38,195 nucleotides of DNA from Gemmatimonadota bacterium (GTDB taxonomy: Bacteria > Gemmatimonadota > Gemmatimonadetes > Longimicrobiales > Gaopeijiaceae): positions 1 through 38,195 of the forward strand of contig SKJY01000118.1 of NCBI GenBank assembly GCA_007121775.1. Reading direction: 5' to 3'. Shown piece after piece: positions 27,707-36,375 of this stretch. The first letter of the stretch is position 1. Every line of letters starts with the position of its first letter. The notes under the pieces were generated by a model. The model ran no database searches, was not told where the DNA came from, and saw nothing but the letters and a program-made list of their open reading frames with translations. The position numbers were made by a program, and so were the translations under genes.

Positions 27707-27735
27707 TTGACCTCTTCTCGGTTCGTCCATATCGT
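27707..27735 (+). promoter_or_regulatory. Candidate sigma70-type promoter for the M19 dipeptidase gene
   Basis: TTGACC (27707-27712), 17-nt spacer, TATCGT (27730-27735) in the 79-bp divergent intergenic region; GGAGG precedes ATG 27772. Confidence 0.4.
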
Positions 27736-27771
27736 CCGGTTGCCGTCACAACAATCTAGCCGGAGGAATCC

Positions 27772-29082
27772 ATGAAGCGGTCGTTCGCCCCTATCATCCC
27801 CACCCTGGCCCTGGCGTTCCTCGCCGCCGGGTGCGCGGAGGACACACCGGAGGCCGGGGATCTCCCTGACCGTGCCGAGCCCGAAATGACTGAACTCTCC
27901 GAAGAGGAGTTGGTGGAGCTGGCCCGAGGAATCCACGAGCGGGTCATTACCATCGATACCCACATCGACATTCCCTTCAACTTCGCCACCGACGAGGTGG
28001 ATCCCGGGGTCCGGGGACCCTTCCAGTTCGACCTCCCCAAGGCCCGGGAAGGCGGGATGGATGCCTTCGTCCTCATCGCCTACCACGGCCAGGGCGAACG
28101 GACGGACGAGGCCATGGCCGAGGCCTGGGCCCGAGTCCTGCCAAAGTACCACGCCATCCGGCGGATGGCCTACGAGATGCACCCGGATGAGGTGGACATC
28201 GCCTACACTGCCGACGACGTGGTACGGATCCACGGCGAGGGGCGGCTGGTGGCCATTATCGGGAAGGAGAACCTGTGGCCCATCGGGTACGATCTGGATC
28301 GGCTCCAGGAGATCTACGACCTGGGTACCCGCTACATCTCCCTGACCCACAACGGCCACAACCAGTTTGCCGATGCCGCCGTGGAGCGTGCCGATCTGGG
28401 CGACGACGGTCCCGAGTGGGGAGGACTCTCGCCCCTGGGAGAGCAGGTGGTGGACGAGATGAACCGGCTGGGGATGATCGTGGATGTCTCGCACCTCTCC
28501 AAGGACGCCATGATGCACGCCACCACCCACACCCGGGCGCCCCTCATCGCCTCCCACTCCTCCATCTCGGCGATCCGGGACCACCCCCGGAACCTGGACG
28601 ATGAGCAGCTTCTCGCCATTCGGGCCAACGGTGGGGTCGCCCAGACCACGGCGCTGGGGTCCTTCGTGAAGGCGCCGCCACCGGAGCGAGGGGAGGCCAT
28701 CGCGGCCCTCCGGGACGAGTTCGGAGTGGCTTCGTTGGCGGAGATCCAGGCGCTCCCGGACGATGAGCAGGCGGCGTTCTCCGCTCGGATGGAGGAGATC
28801 AACGAGCAGTTCCCCCCGGCGGATGTGGCCGACTATGTGGACCACATCGACTACGCCGTGGATCTCATCGGCATCGACCATGTGGGGATCTCCTCCGACT
28901 TCGACGGAGGGGGCGGCGTCATGGGTTGGATGGACGCCTCCGAAACCTTCAACGTGACCTTGGAGTTGGTGCGGCGGGGGTACTCGGAGGAGGACATCCG
29001 GAAGCTGTGGGGCGGAAACTTCCTGCGGGTGTGGCAGGAGGTGGAGCGGGTGGCAGCGGAGCTGCAGGCCCAGGACAACTGA
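27772..29082 (+). CDS. Membrane dipeptidase (M19, renal dipeptidase family), lipoprotein
   Basis: Lipobox FLAAGCAED; TIDTHIDIPFNF; ISLTHNGHNQFAD; MIVDVSHLSKDAM; PLIASHSSISAI; DHVGISSDFDGGGGV. Confidence 0.92.
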   Translation: MKRSFAPIIPTLALAFLAAGCAEDTPEAGDLPDRAEPEMTELSEEELVELARGIHERVITIDTHIDIPFNFATDEVDPGVRGPFQFDLPKAREGGMDAFVLIAYHGQGERTDEAMAEAWARVLPKYHAIRRMAYEMHPDEVDIAYTADDVVRIHGEGRLVAIIGKENLWPIGYDLDRLQEIYDLGTRYISLTHNGHNQFADAAVERADLGDDGPEWGGLSPLGEQVVDEMNRLGMIVDVSHLSKDAMMHATTHTRAPLIASHSSISAIRDHPRNLDDEQLLAIRANGGVAQTTALGSFVKAPPPERGEAIAALRDEFGVASLAEIQALPDDEQAAFSARMEEINEQFPPADVADYVDHIDYAVDLIGIDHVGISSDFDGGGGVMGWMDASETFNVTLELVRRGYSEEDIRKLWGGNFLRVWQEVERVAAELQAQDN

Positions 29083-29087
29083 GGCCC

Positions 29088-29104
29088 CCCGGGGTTGCCC
29101 CGGG
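29088..29104 (+). terminator. Short GC stem-loop just after the dipeptidase stop
   Basis: CCCGGGG-TTG-CCCCGGG, perfect 7-bp stem, no T-tract. Confidence 0.4.
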
Positions 29105-29179
29105 ACACGTCCGCGTCGTCCCGGAAGCCACGGTGTATCCCGGACACCGGTCGTTTAGGCCGGCGAGCCGGGGATCCCA

Positions 29180-29221
29180 CTACGCCCCCGGGTCCGGCAG
29201 GAAATGGACCCGGGGGCGTAG
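29180..29221. terminator. Bidirectional stem-loop between convergent genes
   Basis: CTACGCCCCCGGGTCC (29180-29195), 10-nt loop GGCAGGAAAT, GGACCCGGGGGCGTAG (29206-29221): perfect 16-bp inverted repeat between stops of genes ending at 29082 (+) and 29267 (-). Confidence 0.7.
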
Positions 29222-29266
29222 CTGTGCCCAATTTCAGGCGAGAGGTCGCCGCAGCTATACCCGGCC

Positions 29267-30193
29267 TCAGGGAGAGAGGTCAGCGCGGTAGTTGCCGACG
29301 AATTGGAAGAAGCGGGCCATCTCCACCATATCCGGAGCCTGGTAGCGCACCGTGCGGGCTCCGACCCGCTCCACGATGGGGAGGTAGGCCAGGACCTCGG
29401 CGGCCCGGTAGTGCTTGAAGCTGAGCTCCAGCGTCACCGGGGTGTCCAGGCGATAGGGCTCGAAGTCGTCCAGTCGCTCGAGGGCACGCCGGGCACCCTC
29501 CCGGATCATGCGCTGGGCCCGGGCCGGCGTCACTGTCCGGGCTGAATGGAAGCCCAGCGCCTCCTTCACAGCTACGCCCTCCACATCGCCCAGGAAGCCC
29601 CTGAGTTCATCCACAGTCACGTTGTCGCCTGTAACCAGAGCCACGGGGACACCGAAGTGTCCGGCCAGCGCGGCGTTGATCGCCCCCTCCGGCATGGCCT
29701 GGCCGTTCAGCGCCACCGATGTGTAATTGGCGCTGGAGAAGGTGTGGGCCCGAACCCCTTCCGGGTTCGTGGCGGCGGAGTGGTAGCCGATGAAGAAGAC
29801 CGCATGGAAGGTCTCATCGATTCCCTCCATCATGTGCATGGGCCGGGGCCAGGCCCGGACGATCTCCACATCCTCCGGGAACCGGTCGATGAGGAGGTTC
29901 TGTCCGTTCCCATGGGAGTCGGCGACGACAAAGTGGGTAGCTCCCGCCTCCCGGGCGCCCTGGATGGCGGCCAGCGTCTCCTCGGTGGCGATCTCCCGGA
30001 AGCGATTGTACTCGAAGCCCCCCGGCCCCAGCTGTTCACCGGTGACGGCACCGGCGAGCCCCTCCATGTCAACGGAGATGAAGACCCGGAGCTCCCGGGG
30101 TTCGGGGTCGTCGCTGCGGGGCGCATCCCCGAAGGTGGCGGGGAATCCGGCGGCCAGGGCGGCGCCGGCCAGGAGGGGGATCAGGTCCAGCAT
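29267..30193 (-). CDS. M55-family D-aminopeptidase (DppA-like), exported
   Basis: RVFISVDMEGLAGAV; FVVADSHGNGQNLLID; RAWPRPMHMMEGID; AVFFIGYHSAATNPEGVRAHTFSSANYTSVALNGQAMPEGAINAALAGHFGVPVALVTGDN. Confidence 0.92.
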   Translation of the reverse strand: MLDLIPLLAGAALAAGFPATFGDAPRSDDPEPRELRVFISVDMEGLAGAVTGEQLGPGGFEYNRFREIATEETLAAIQGAREAGATHFVVADSHGNGQNLLIDRFPEDVEIVRAWPRPMHMMEGIDETFHAVFFIGYHSAATNPEGVRAHTFSSANYTSVALNGQAMPEGAINAALAGHFGVPVALVTGDNVTVDELRGFLGDVEGVAVKEALGFHSARTVTPARAQRMIREGARRALERLDDFEPYRLDTPVTLELSFKHYRAAEVLAYLPIVERVGARTVRYQAPDMVEMARFFQFVGNYRADLSP

Positions 30194-30293
30194 GGGCGTA
30201 TCCTCCGGTGGGGCGGACGGGGAAGGGACCGGGCGTCTTCCCGGATCAGGGGGAAGGGGGCCACGGCCGAGCGAGGCCCCCGGGGCGCTTCAG

Positions 30294-30383
30294 GCGGCCG
30301 ACCTCTACGGTGGTGACCTCCAAGGTGGTGACCTCCAGGGTGGTGACCTCCAAGGTGATGAACTCTACCGTAGTGAGGTCGTG
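30294..30383. repeat. 15-bp tandem repeat, six units
   Basis: GCGGCCGACCTCTAC GGTGGTGACCTCCAA GGTGGTGACCTCCAG GGTGGTGACCTCCAA GGTGATGAACTCTAC CGTAGTGAGGTCGTG, read directly; + frame reads AADLY GGDLQ GGDLQ GGDLQ GDELY RSEVV. Confidence 0.85.
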
Positions 30384-30406
30384 GACTCATGGTGGATCGT
30401 GCCTCG

Positions 30407-32065
30407 TTACCGGTCCAGGCCGGCGCTGCGGAAGGCGGAATCCACCACGGCCCGGGCCTCCTCCACGATGCGGTCCAGGTGGGCCGCGTCACGGAAGCTC
30501 TCGGCGTAGATCTTGTAGATGTCCTCCGTGCCCGAGGGGCGGGCGGCGAACCAGCCGTCGTCGGCCACCACCTTGAGCCCGCCGATGGGTGCTTGATTGC
30601 CCGGGGCCCGGGTGAGCCGGGCACGGATCGGTGAGCCGGCCAGCTCCCGGGCCGTCACGGATTCGGGGTCGAGCGCCTTAAGGACGGCCTTCTGGGCCGC
30701 TGTGGCCGGTGCCTGGTCCCGTCGGTAGAGAGGAGAGCCGAACTCTGCTTCAAGTTCCCGGTACCGCTCCCCGGGATCCTTCCCCGTGCAGGCGGTGATC
30801 TCGGCGGCCAGGAGGGCCAGAAGGATCCCGTCCTTGTCGGTGGTCCAGGGGAGCCCATCCTTGCGGATGAAGGTGGCGCCGGCGCTCTCTTCGCCCGCGA
30901 AGGCCAGGGAGCCCCCGAGGAGCCCGTCCACGAACCACTTGAACCCCACCGGGACCTCCACCAGCGGGCGACCCACGGAGGCCGCTACCCGGTCCAGCAT
31001 GGAGCTGGACACCAGCGTCTTTCCCACACCCATCTCCGGCCCCCACCCCGATCGGTGCCGGAAGAGGTAGTCCACCGCCACCGCCAGGTAGTGATTGGGG
31101 TTCAGGAGTCCCTGGCCGGGGGTGACGATCCCGTGTCGATCCACATCCGGATCATTTCCGAAGGCCAGATCGAAGCGATCCTTGAGGGCCACCAGCCCGC
31201 TCATGGCCCAGGGCGAGGAGCAGTCCATCCGGATGACCCCGTCCGAGTCCCGGGGCATGAACCCGAAGGTCGGGTCTACCGCCGGGTTCACCACCTCAAG
31301 GTCCACCCTGTAGCGCTCAACGATGCGCTCCAGCACCTGGATCCCCGCACCTCCCATGGGATCGGCCCCGATCCGGACCCCCGCCCGGGCTACTGCTTCC
31401 AGGTCCACCACCTGGGTCAGTCCTTCCACATAGGGGGTGGTGAAGTCCCGGCGATGGGTGCTCCCGGCGGTGAGGGCGCGCTGGTATGGGATCCGGGGGA
31501 GCGAACGGACCCCCTCCTCCAGAAGCTCGTTGGCCCGATCCTGGATCCGTCGGGTCAATGCCGTGTCCGCTGGGCCCCCGGAAGGAGGATTGTACTTGAA
31601 GCCGCCGTCCTGCGGGGGGTTGTGGGAGGGGGTGATCACGATGCCGTCGGCGGGGGCATGGGGGTGCTCACGGTTCCAGGAAAGGATGGCGTGGGAGACC
31701 ACCGGGGTGGGGGTGTACCCCAGTTCGGCGTCCACCTGCACTGGGATCTCCCTGGCGGCCAGCACCTCCAGCGCCGTTCTGCGAGCGGGCTCCGAGAGGG
31801 CGTGGGTGTCCATCCCAAGGAAGAGGGGACCCCGCACCCCCCACTCGGCCCGGAGTTCGGCCACGGCGTGGGTAATGGCCAGGATGTGCTCTTCGTTGAA
31901 GGTGCCGGCCAGGGCGGTGCCGCGATGGCCGGAGGTGCCGAAGGAGACGCGTTCGGCCGGGTTCGAGGGGACCGGCGACCGGGAGCCGTAAGCCCGGAGG
32001 AGGGACTCCAGATCCACACGTTCGCCCTCAGGCAGGAGGTGTCCGGCGTCGGGGTGTACACTCAC
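30407..32065 (-). CDS. pgm: Phosphoglucomutase (alpha-D-glucose phosphate-specific)
   Basis: [81 protein letters not shown] start at 32065. Confidence 0.93.
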   Translation of the reverse strand: MSVHPDAGHLLPEGERVDLESLLRAYGSRSPVPSNPAERVSFGTSGHRGTALAGTFNEEHILAITHAVAELRAEWGVRGPLFLGMDTHALSEPARRTALEVLAAREIPVQVDAELGYTPTPVVSHAILSWNREHPHAPADGIVITPSHNPPQDGGFKYNPPSGGPADTALTRRIQDRANELLEEGVRSLPRIPYQRALTAGSTHRRDFTTPYVEGLTQVVDLEAVARAGVRIGADPMGGAGIQVLERIVERYRVDLEVVNPAVDPTFGFMPRDSDGVIRMDCSSPWAMSGLVALKDRFDLAFGNDPDVDRHGIVTPGQGLLNPNHYLAVAVDYLFRHRSGWGPEMGVGKTLVSSSMLDRVAASVGRPLVEVPVGFKWFVDGLLGGSLAFAGEESAGATFIRKDGLPWTTDKDGILLALLAAEITACTGKDPGERYRELEAEFGSPLYRRDQAPATAAQKAVLKALDPESVTARELAGSPIRARLTRAPGNQAPIGGLKVVADDGWFAARPSGTEDIYKIYAESFRDAAHLDRIVEEARAVVDSAFRSAGLDR

Positions 32066-33138
32066 GGAGTGCTCTCCTCCATCAGGGTGGTCCAGGTGAT
32101 GCGGGATAGTTCGGCCAACACCCGGGATCCCTCCTCCTTGTCGTCATACCCTTCGGAAAGGGTGACCAGGAGGTAGGGGGCCCTGCCCGGGATCCGGACG
32201 ATGGCGCCGTCGTGGAGGATCCGTGTGATGGAGCCGGTCTTGTTCCCCACCCGGACTCCCCCCTCCAGCGCGGAGGCCGGGATGCCGGCGGGGATTTCAG
32301 ATCGGAACTCCTGGCCGTCCAGGACCTCCAGCATTTCGTCGCATGAGGCCCGGCTCGTCACTTCGCAGCGGGCGATGGCGTCCAGGACCCTCAGGTATGC
32401 CCGAGCCGTGGTTCGGTTGCTCAGGCCGGCCTCGAAGGCCGGGATGTCCGAAACTCCCCGGACCACTTGCATCTCCTCCGCGCCAATCCGGGCCATGGTG
32501 GATTGGACCGAGTCGGGGGTCAGGAGTTCCAGGAGAAGATTCGTTCCAAGGTTGGACGAGACCTGGATCATCCCCTCGGCGATGCGGCGGGCCGGAAGCT
32601 CCTGGCCAAGGGCCTCCATGAGCCCCTCATCCACATCCTCGTCCAGGGTGAACTCGCTCCCATCATACACACTCCGGAAGGTGTTTCTCACCGGCACCGG
32701 TTCGTCCAGCGATCGGAGCCCAAGTTCGCTCTGCCGGTACCATTCCAGGAGGACCGGGACCTTCATGGTGGAAGCCGCGTGGAACGATCGCTCCGCACCC
32801 ACCTCCACGGACCGGCCCGTATGGAGGTCCAGGAAGGCCACCCCCAGGTGGATGCTGTCACCCTCCTGGGCGATCCGAGCCAGTAGTCGCTCTTCCAGAA
32901 GGGGCCAGGGAGACACCTCCAGAGCCCCAGGGGACGACTCTTCCGCAGCGCCATCGGGGAGCCCCTGGTCGATGCCGGGCCGGACCGTCGGGGCCTCGCC
33001 GGCGACGTCGGGGATGGCCGCCGCGGAGGCGGTCGCGTCGACGCCGTCACGGTCATTGGCGGACCCGCACGCGGCCATGAGGCCAACGAGTCCGACGGTG
33101 GTCCAACGGAGGGTGCTTAGGGCGCTCACCGGCTCCAT
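32062..33138 (-). CDS. Class A beta-lactamase-fold serine hydrolase, lipoprotein
   Basis: Lipobox-like LMAACGS; SxxK ([13 protein letters not shown]); [13 protein letters not shown] at the SDN position; [16 protein letters not shown] (KTG motif). Confidence 0.85.
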   Translation of the reverse strand: MEPVSALSTLRWTTVGLVGLMAACGSANDRDGVDATASAAAIPDVAGEAPTVRPGIDQGLPDGAAEESSPGALEVSPWPLLEERLLARIAQEGDSIHLGVAFLDLHTGRSVEVGAERSFHAASTMKVPVLLEWYRQSELGLRSLDEPVPVRNTFRSVYDGSEFTLDEDVDEGLMEALGQELPARRIAEGMIQVSSNLGTNLLLELLTPDSVQSTMARIGAEEMQVVRGVSDIPAFEAGLSNRTTARAYLRVLDAIARCEVTSRASCDEMLEVLDGQEFRSEIPAGIPASALEGGVRVGNKTGSITRILHDGAIVRIPGRAPYLLVTLSEGYDDKEEGSRVLAELSRITWTTLMEESTP

Positions 33139-33941
33139 CCCCGGGCGTAGAGGTCGCCCCGCACCGCCAGGTAGCCCGGATAATCCCCCCTAGCCTCTCC
33201 GACGCGCTCGGACTCCAGGACCACCACCGCTACCGGATCCACCGTCTCCAGGACCACCTCCCCGTCGGGAGCCACCACCACCGAGGGGCCTCCGATTGGG
33301 ACTCCAGGCTCCGGCTCCGGGCGATTCACCGAGATGAGGTACGCCCCGGAAGTGAGGGCCACGGTTCTCAGGACCATCCGCCAGCGCTCCCAGCTCTCTC
33401 CCGGCGTGGCCCGGGGCAGAAGGAGGGCCTGAGCTCCCTCCATCGCCAGAAGGTGGCAGCCGGCGGGGCGATAGACGTCGGAGCAGACCTGCACCCCCAC
33501 CGGGAACCCCTGCACCGGAACAGGCGAGGGAAGCTCTGAGCCCGCCTCGTAGTGCTCCGCCTCCCAGAATCCCTCCTCCCGGGGCAGGTGGGTCTTCCGG
33601 TATCGCTGCAGGATCTCTCCCCGGTCATTGAAGAGAAGGCCCTCGTTGAAGCGGCGACCGGACTGGGGGTCTTCCACCACAGCTCCCCCCAGGAGGGCGA
33701 TCCCCGCCGCCGCCGCGGCTTCGGCCTGCCGGCGCTCCCGGCCTTCACCGGGACCCTCAACCATCCCGGGGCGAGGCTCCTTGGTGGCCGGGAACCAGGG
33801 GTGGAGGGGAAGCTCGGGGAGGACGGCCAGTTCCGCCCCCTCCGCCCGGGCCTGCCCCAGGCGGACCTTGAGGCGCTCCGGGCCGTCCTGGTCATGGAAC
33901 GTTTCGGTGATGAGCGCGACAGCCAGGGTGGTACCGGCCAC
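33126..33941 (-). CDS. Carbon-nitrogen hydrolase (nitrilase superfamily)
   Basis: Glu-Lys-Cys triad contexts: LPELPLHPWF, YRKTHLPREEGFWE, GVQVCSDVYRPAG. Confidence 0.88.
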   Translation of the reverse strand: MAGTTLAVALITETFHDQDGPERLKVRLGQARAEGAELAVLPELPLHPWFPATKEPRPGMVEGPGEGRERRQAEAAAAAGIALLGGAVVEDPQSGRRFNEGLLFNDRGEILQRYRKTHLPREEGFWEAEHYEAGSELPSPVPVQGFPVGVQVCSDVYRPAGCHLLAMEGAQALLLPRATPGESWERWRMVLRTVALTSGAYLISVNRPEPEPGVPIGGPSVVVAPDGEVVLETVDPVAVVVLESERVGEARGDYPGYLAVRGDLYARGWSR

Positions 33942-33990
33942 GAAGGACCTCCGGATACGGGTACTCGGGTGAGGTTAGCACTCGAGCGTA

Positions 33991-34010
33991 CCCCCGCCGC
34001 ACAACGGGGG
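33991..34010 (-). terminator. Weak stem-loop downstream of the beta-propeller gene
   Basis: CCCCCG-ccgcacaa-CGGGGG, 6-bp stem. Confidence 0.3.
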
Positions 34011-34099
34011 CAAGGGGCCCTCGACCCGACCGGTACTCCCCTGTGGGGCACTGGCTCCTCCCTTGAGCCTCGGTCCTCCCCCAGGGAAGAGAGTGCCCA

Positions 34100-35596
34100 T
34101 CACCGGCGCCGGAGCCGCAGCACCAGAATGGAGATCTCCGGGTCTGCGGGAACGACGACGACCCGGTCTCCCCAGAGGGCCGTCGGGCCTGCCGCCGGAA
34201 GAAGGAGGCTTTCAAGGTACTCCCCTGAATCGCCTTCGTAGAGGTCGAGCCAGCGACCGGCTTCCGGCGTTTCGCCGAAGAAGCGGATGGCGAGTCGACC
34301 ACCGCCATCTCCGGATACCTGCCCGGCGGCGAAGGTCGGTTGCTCCATCAGGCGGGTCGTCATCGTCTGGTTCCCATCAGAGGACCGTCGTTCCACCACC
34401 CCTGGAAAGGGAATGGCCTCGGGATACGCCGGTGGGTCACCCAGGGCTTCCAGGCGATCCATGCGAAAGAACCCGTCCCCTACCGTGAATGCGTAGACCC
34501 ACCGGCCGTCAGGCCATCCATCGGCGTCCACAAGCCCCACTGCCTGCCCTTGGAGCGCGAGGGCAGCCGCCCCCGGCTCCACCCCGGGAATGGTAATTCG
34601 AGCGCCCCGCTCGACCGTCCCTTCCCAATCGACACGAACCGGGACCAGGCCCCCGTCCGTCATCATCCCGAAGATCCCATCCGGCGCCAAAGCGAAGGAC
34701 ATCAGCGTCCCGTCGAGTCCACCTAGAGGGATCTCCCTCACCAAGCGCCCGGATTCATCAAAGGAGGTGACCCGGAGGTTGGTCGCATCCAGGACATGAA
34801 CGGCCCCCTCCGGATCCACATGGAGGGTTCGGGGATTCAGGAACTCACCCGGGCCGCTTCCCCTGCGTCCCGCGTACCAACGGAGCCCACCGTCCCAGTC
34901 CAGGTGTGCCAGGCGCTGGGCCGCCCGATCCAGTACCCAGAAGCCTGCTTCTCCCGCCGCCAGGGCATCGGCGCTGAACAGCAGGGTGTCGGTGGTGGGG
35001 ATCTGGCGATGGACCAGAGTGTCCCAACTCACCGCCACCTCCGCCCGAACCGGTCGGGATCGGTCCCAGGCTTCGACACTGTCGCTCGCCCCACACCCGC
35101 TGAGAAAGACACTGCCCAGGACCGGGGTTGCCAGGGCCGGAAGCAGGAGGAGTGGGAGTCCGGTGGAATCCCCTCCGGAATCGGACGGCCCCTCGACCCG
35201 ACGGCGGCGCAGGATCGGCACACCCGCCAGGAATACCAAGAGGGCCAGGGGGATCTGGGCAGCCAGTCTGGTTTCGGCCCGGAGAACCTGCTGGTCCACA
35301 TCCCTCTCCACTTCCCGGGTCTGCACCAGGAGCGGTGTCCGGATCTCTGTGGTGGTGGCCACCGCCGGATTGCCACCAGATGCCCCCCGGGGCACATCCA
35401 CCCCAGATCGGGCCCAGATCTCAGGTCCCCATGCACTGCCAAGCCCGGCAGCCACCCAGCAGGCCAACCAGAGCCACCGGCGGCGGCTTGTGGGCCAGCG
35501 GAGCGGATAGGCGATAGGCGATCGGTAGATGTCCCATCCCATGATGAGCCAGACGGCGACCAATCCGAAGGTCAGGGTCCACAGCAGGGATTCCAT
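34100..35596 (-). CDS. Membrane protein fused to a C-terminal 6-bladed beta-propeller domain
   Basis: N-terminal TM helices (LLWTLTFGLVAVWLIMGW; LACWVAAGLGSAW; IPLALLVFLAGVPIL); C-terminal propeller pattern FWVLDRAAQRLAHLDWDGGLRWYAGRRGSGPGEFLNPRTLHVDPEGAVHVLDATNLRVTSFDESGRLVREIPL; SD GAGGTGA before ATG 35596. Confidence 0.75.
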   Translation of the reverse strand: MESLLWTLTFGLVAVWLIMGWDIYRSPIAYPLRWPTSRRRWLWLACWVAAGLGSAWGPEIWARSGVDVPRGASGGNPAVATTTEIRTPLLVQTREVERDVDQQVLRAETRLAAQIPLALLVFLAGVPILRRRRVEGPSDSGGDSTGLPLLLLPALATPVLGSVFLSGCGASDSVEAWDRSRPVRAEVAVSWDTLVHRQIPTTDTLLFSADALAAGEAGFWVLDRAAQRLAHLDWDGGLRWYAGRRGSGPGEFLNPRTLHVDPEGAVHVLDATNLRVTSFDESGRLVREIPLGGLDGTLMSFALAPDGIFGMMTDGGLVPVRVDWEGTVERGARITIPGVEPGAAALALQGQAVGLVDADGWPDGRWVYAFTVGDGFFRMDRLEALGDPPAYPEAIPFPGVVERRSSDGNQTMTTRLMEQPTFAAGQVSGDGGGRLAIRFFGETPEAGRWLDLYEGDSGEYLESLLLPAAGPTALWGDRVVVVPADPEISILVLRLRRR

Positions 35597-35648
35597 GTCT
35601 CACCTCGGGTCAGAGGAGGAAGAAGGAGGGCACGGGGCTTAACCCATG

Positions 35649-36311
35649 TCACGGATCGACCCATGGCGTGGGGCTCCCATCCCTGGGGGCATTGCCCCGG
35701 GTAGGAGGGATGGACTCGGCTGCGGCGAGCGCCACCGCCGTCGCGAGCCCTGGCACGGCACCAGTGGGCGTGAAGTCACTGGCCAGTACGGTGCGGCCCC
35801 TGGCATCCACCACCAGTAGCGCAGGAGATCCCTCCACCGCCATGGTGCGAAGGGCTCGAACCGCCCGGTTCGCGTCGGAGGGAGCGAGCCGCGGGAGTCC
35901 ATCAAATAAGGCGGTCAGGGACGGGGGGAGGGACAGGCCCTGGGCACCCATCTCCGCAACTGCCACAGGTAGCGGTTCCGGCCGGAGCTGATGGGGGACC
36001 GACTCCGCCCGGCCCTGGTCGGGGGCTGGCACCGCCGCTGGAGCGAGGCGAGCGAACCAGCGTTCCAGGGTGGTCGTGCGGTCCGGACAGTCTCCGGGCT
36101 GAACCACCAGGATCACCCCGCCTGTGGGAAGATCCTGGAATGCCGCTGGAGCACGCCCGTTGGCATCCATCCAGGAGAGGCCCAGGAGGGCCAGGGCCAC
36201 CCCAATCAGGGCGCCGGATAGCCACCCCGACCCCCCTTGGGAGGCCGGGGCGGCGATTGTTTGCTTCCCGAGGGAAGCCCTGCGAGTGCGCGGTCGATCC
36301 GTCATGACCAT
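35649..36311 (-). CDS. Membrane-anchored thioredoxin-fold-like protein with a single Cys (CPDR)
   Basis: TM segment GWLSGALIGVALALLGLSWM; GGVILVVQPGDCPDRTTTLERWF resembles beta1-CxxC-alpha of Trx folds; VEGSPALLVVDARGRTVLAS resembles the cis-Pro/beta-hairpin of TlpA-like proteins. Start 36311 or 36305. Confidence 0.6.
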   Translation of the reverse strand: MVMTDRPRTRRASLGKQTIAAPASQGGSGWLSGALIGVALALLGLSWMDANGRAPAAFQDLPTGGVILVVQPGDCPDRTTTLERWFARLAPAAVPAPDQGRAESVPHQLRPEPLPVAVAEMGAQGLSLPPSLTALFDGLPRLAPSDANRAVRALRTMAVEGSPALLVVDARGRTVLASDFTPTGAVPGLATAVALAAAESIPPTRGNAPRDGSPTPWVDP

Positions 36312-36375
36312 AGTGTTCCGGGACCTGGGTGTGGAGTGAAGTGCCTTGAATCGGCTCAGTCGAACTCGTTCGTCC

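Noticed and set aside
27490-28881. 463-aa minus-strand ORF overlapping the dipeptidase and cls
   Set aside because: Antisense to the M19 dipeptidase; its C-terminus merely reads cls in another frame.
29790-30509. + strand ORF containing the pentapeptide-like tract as a complete protein
   Set aside because: Most of it is antisense to the M55 and pgm genes and only the short tandem repeat has pattern; kept as a repeat finding, not as a CDS.
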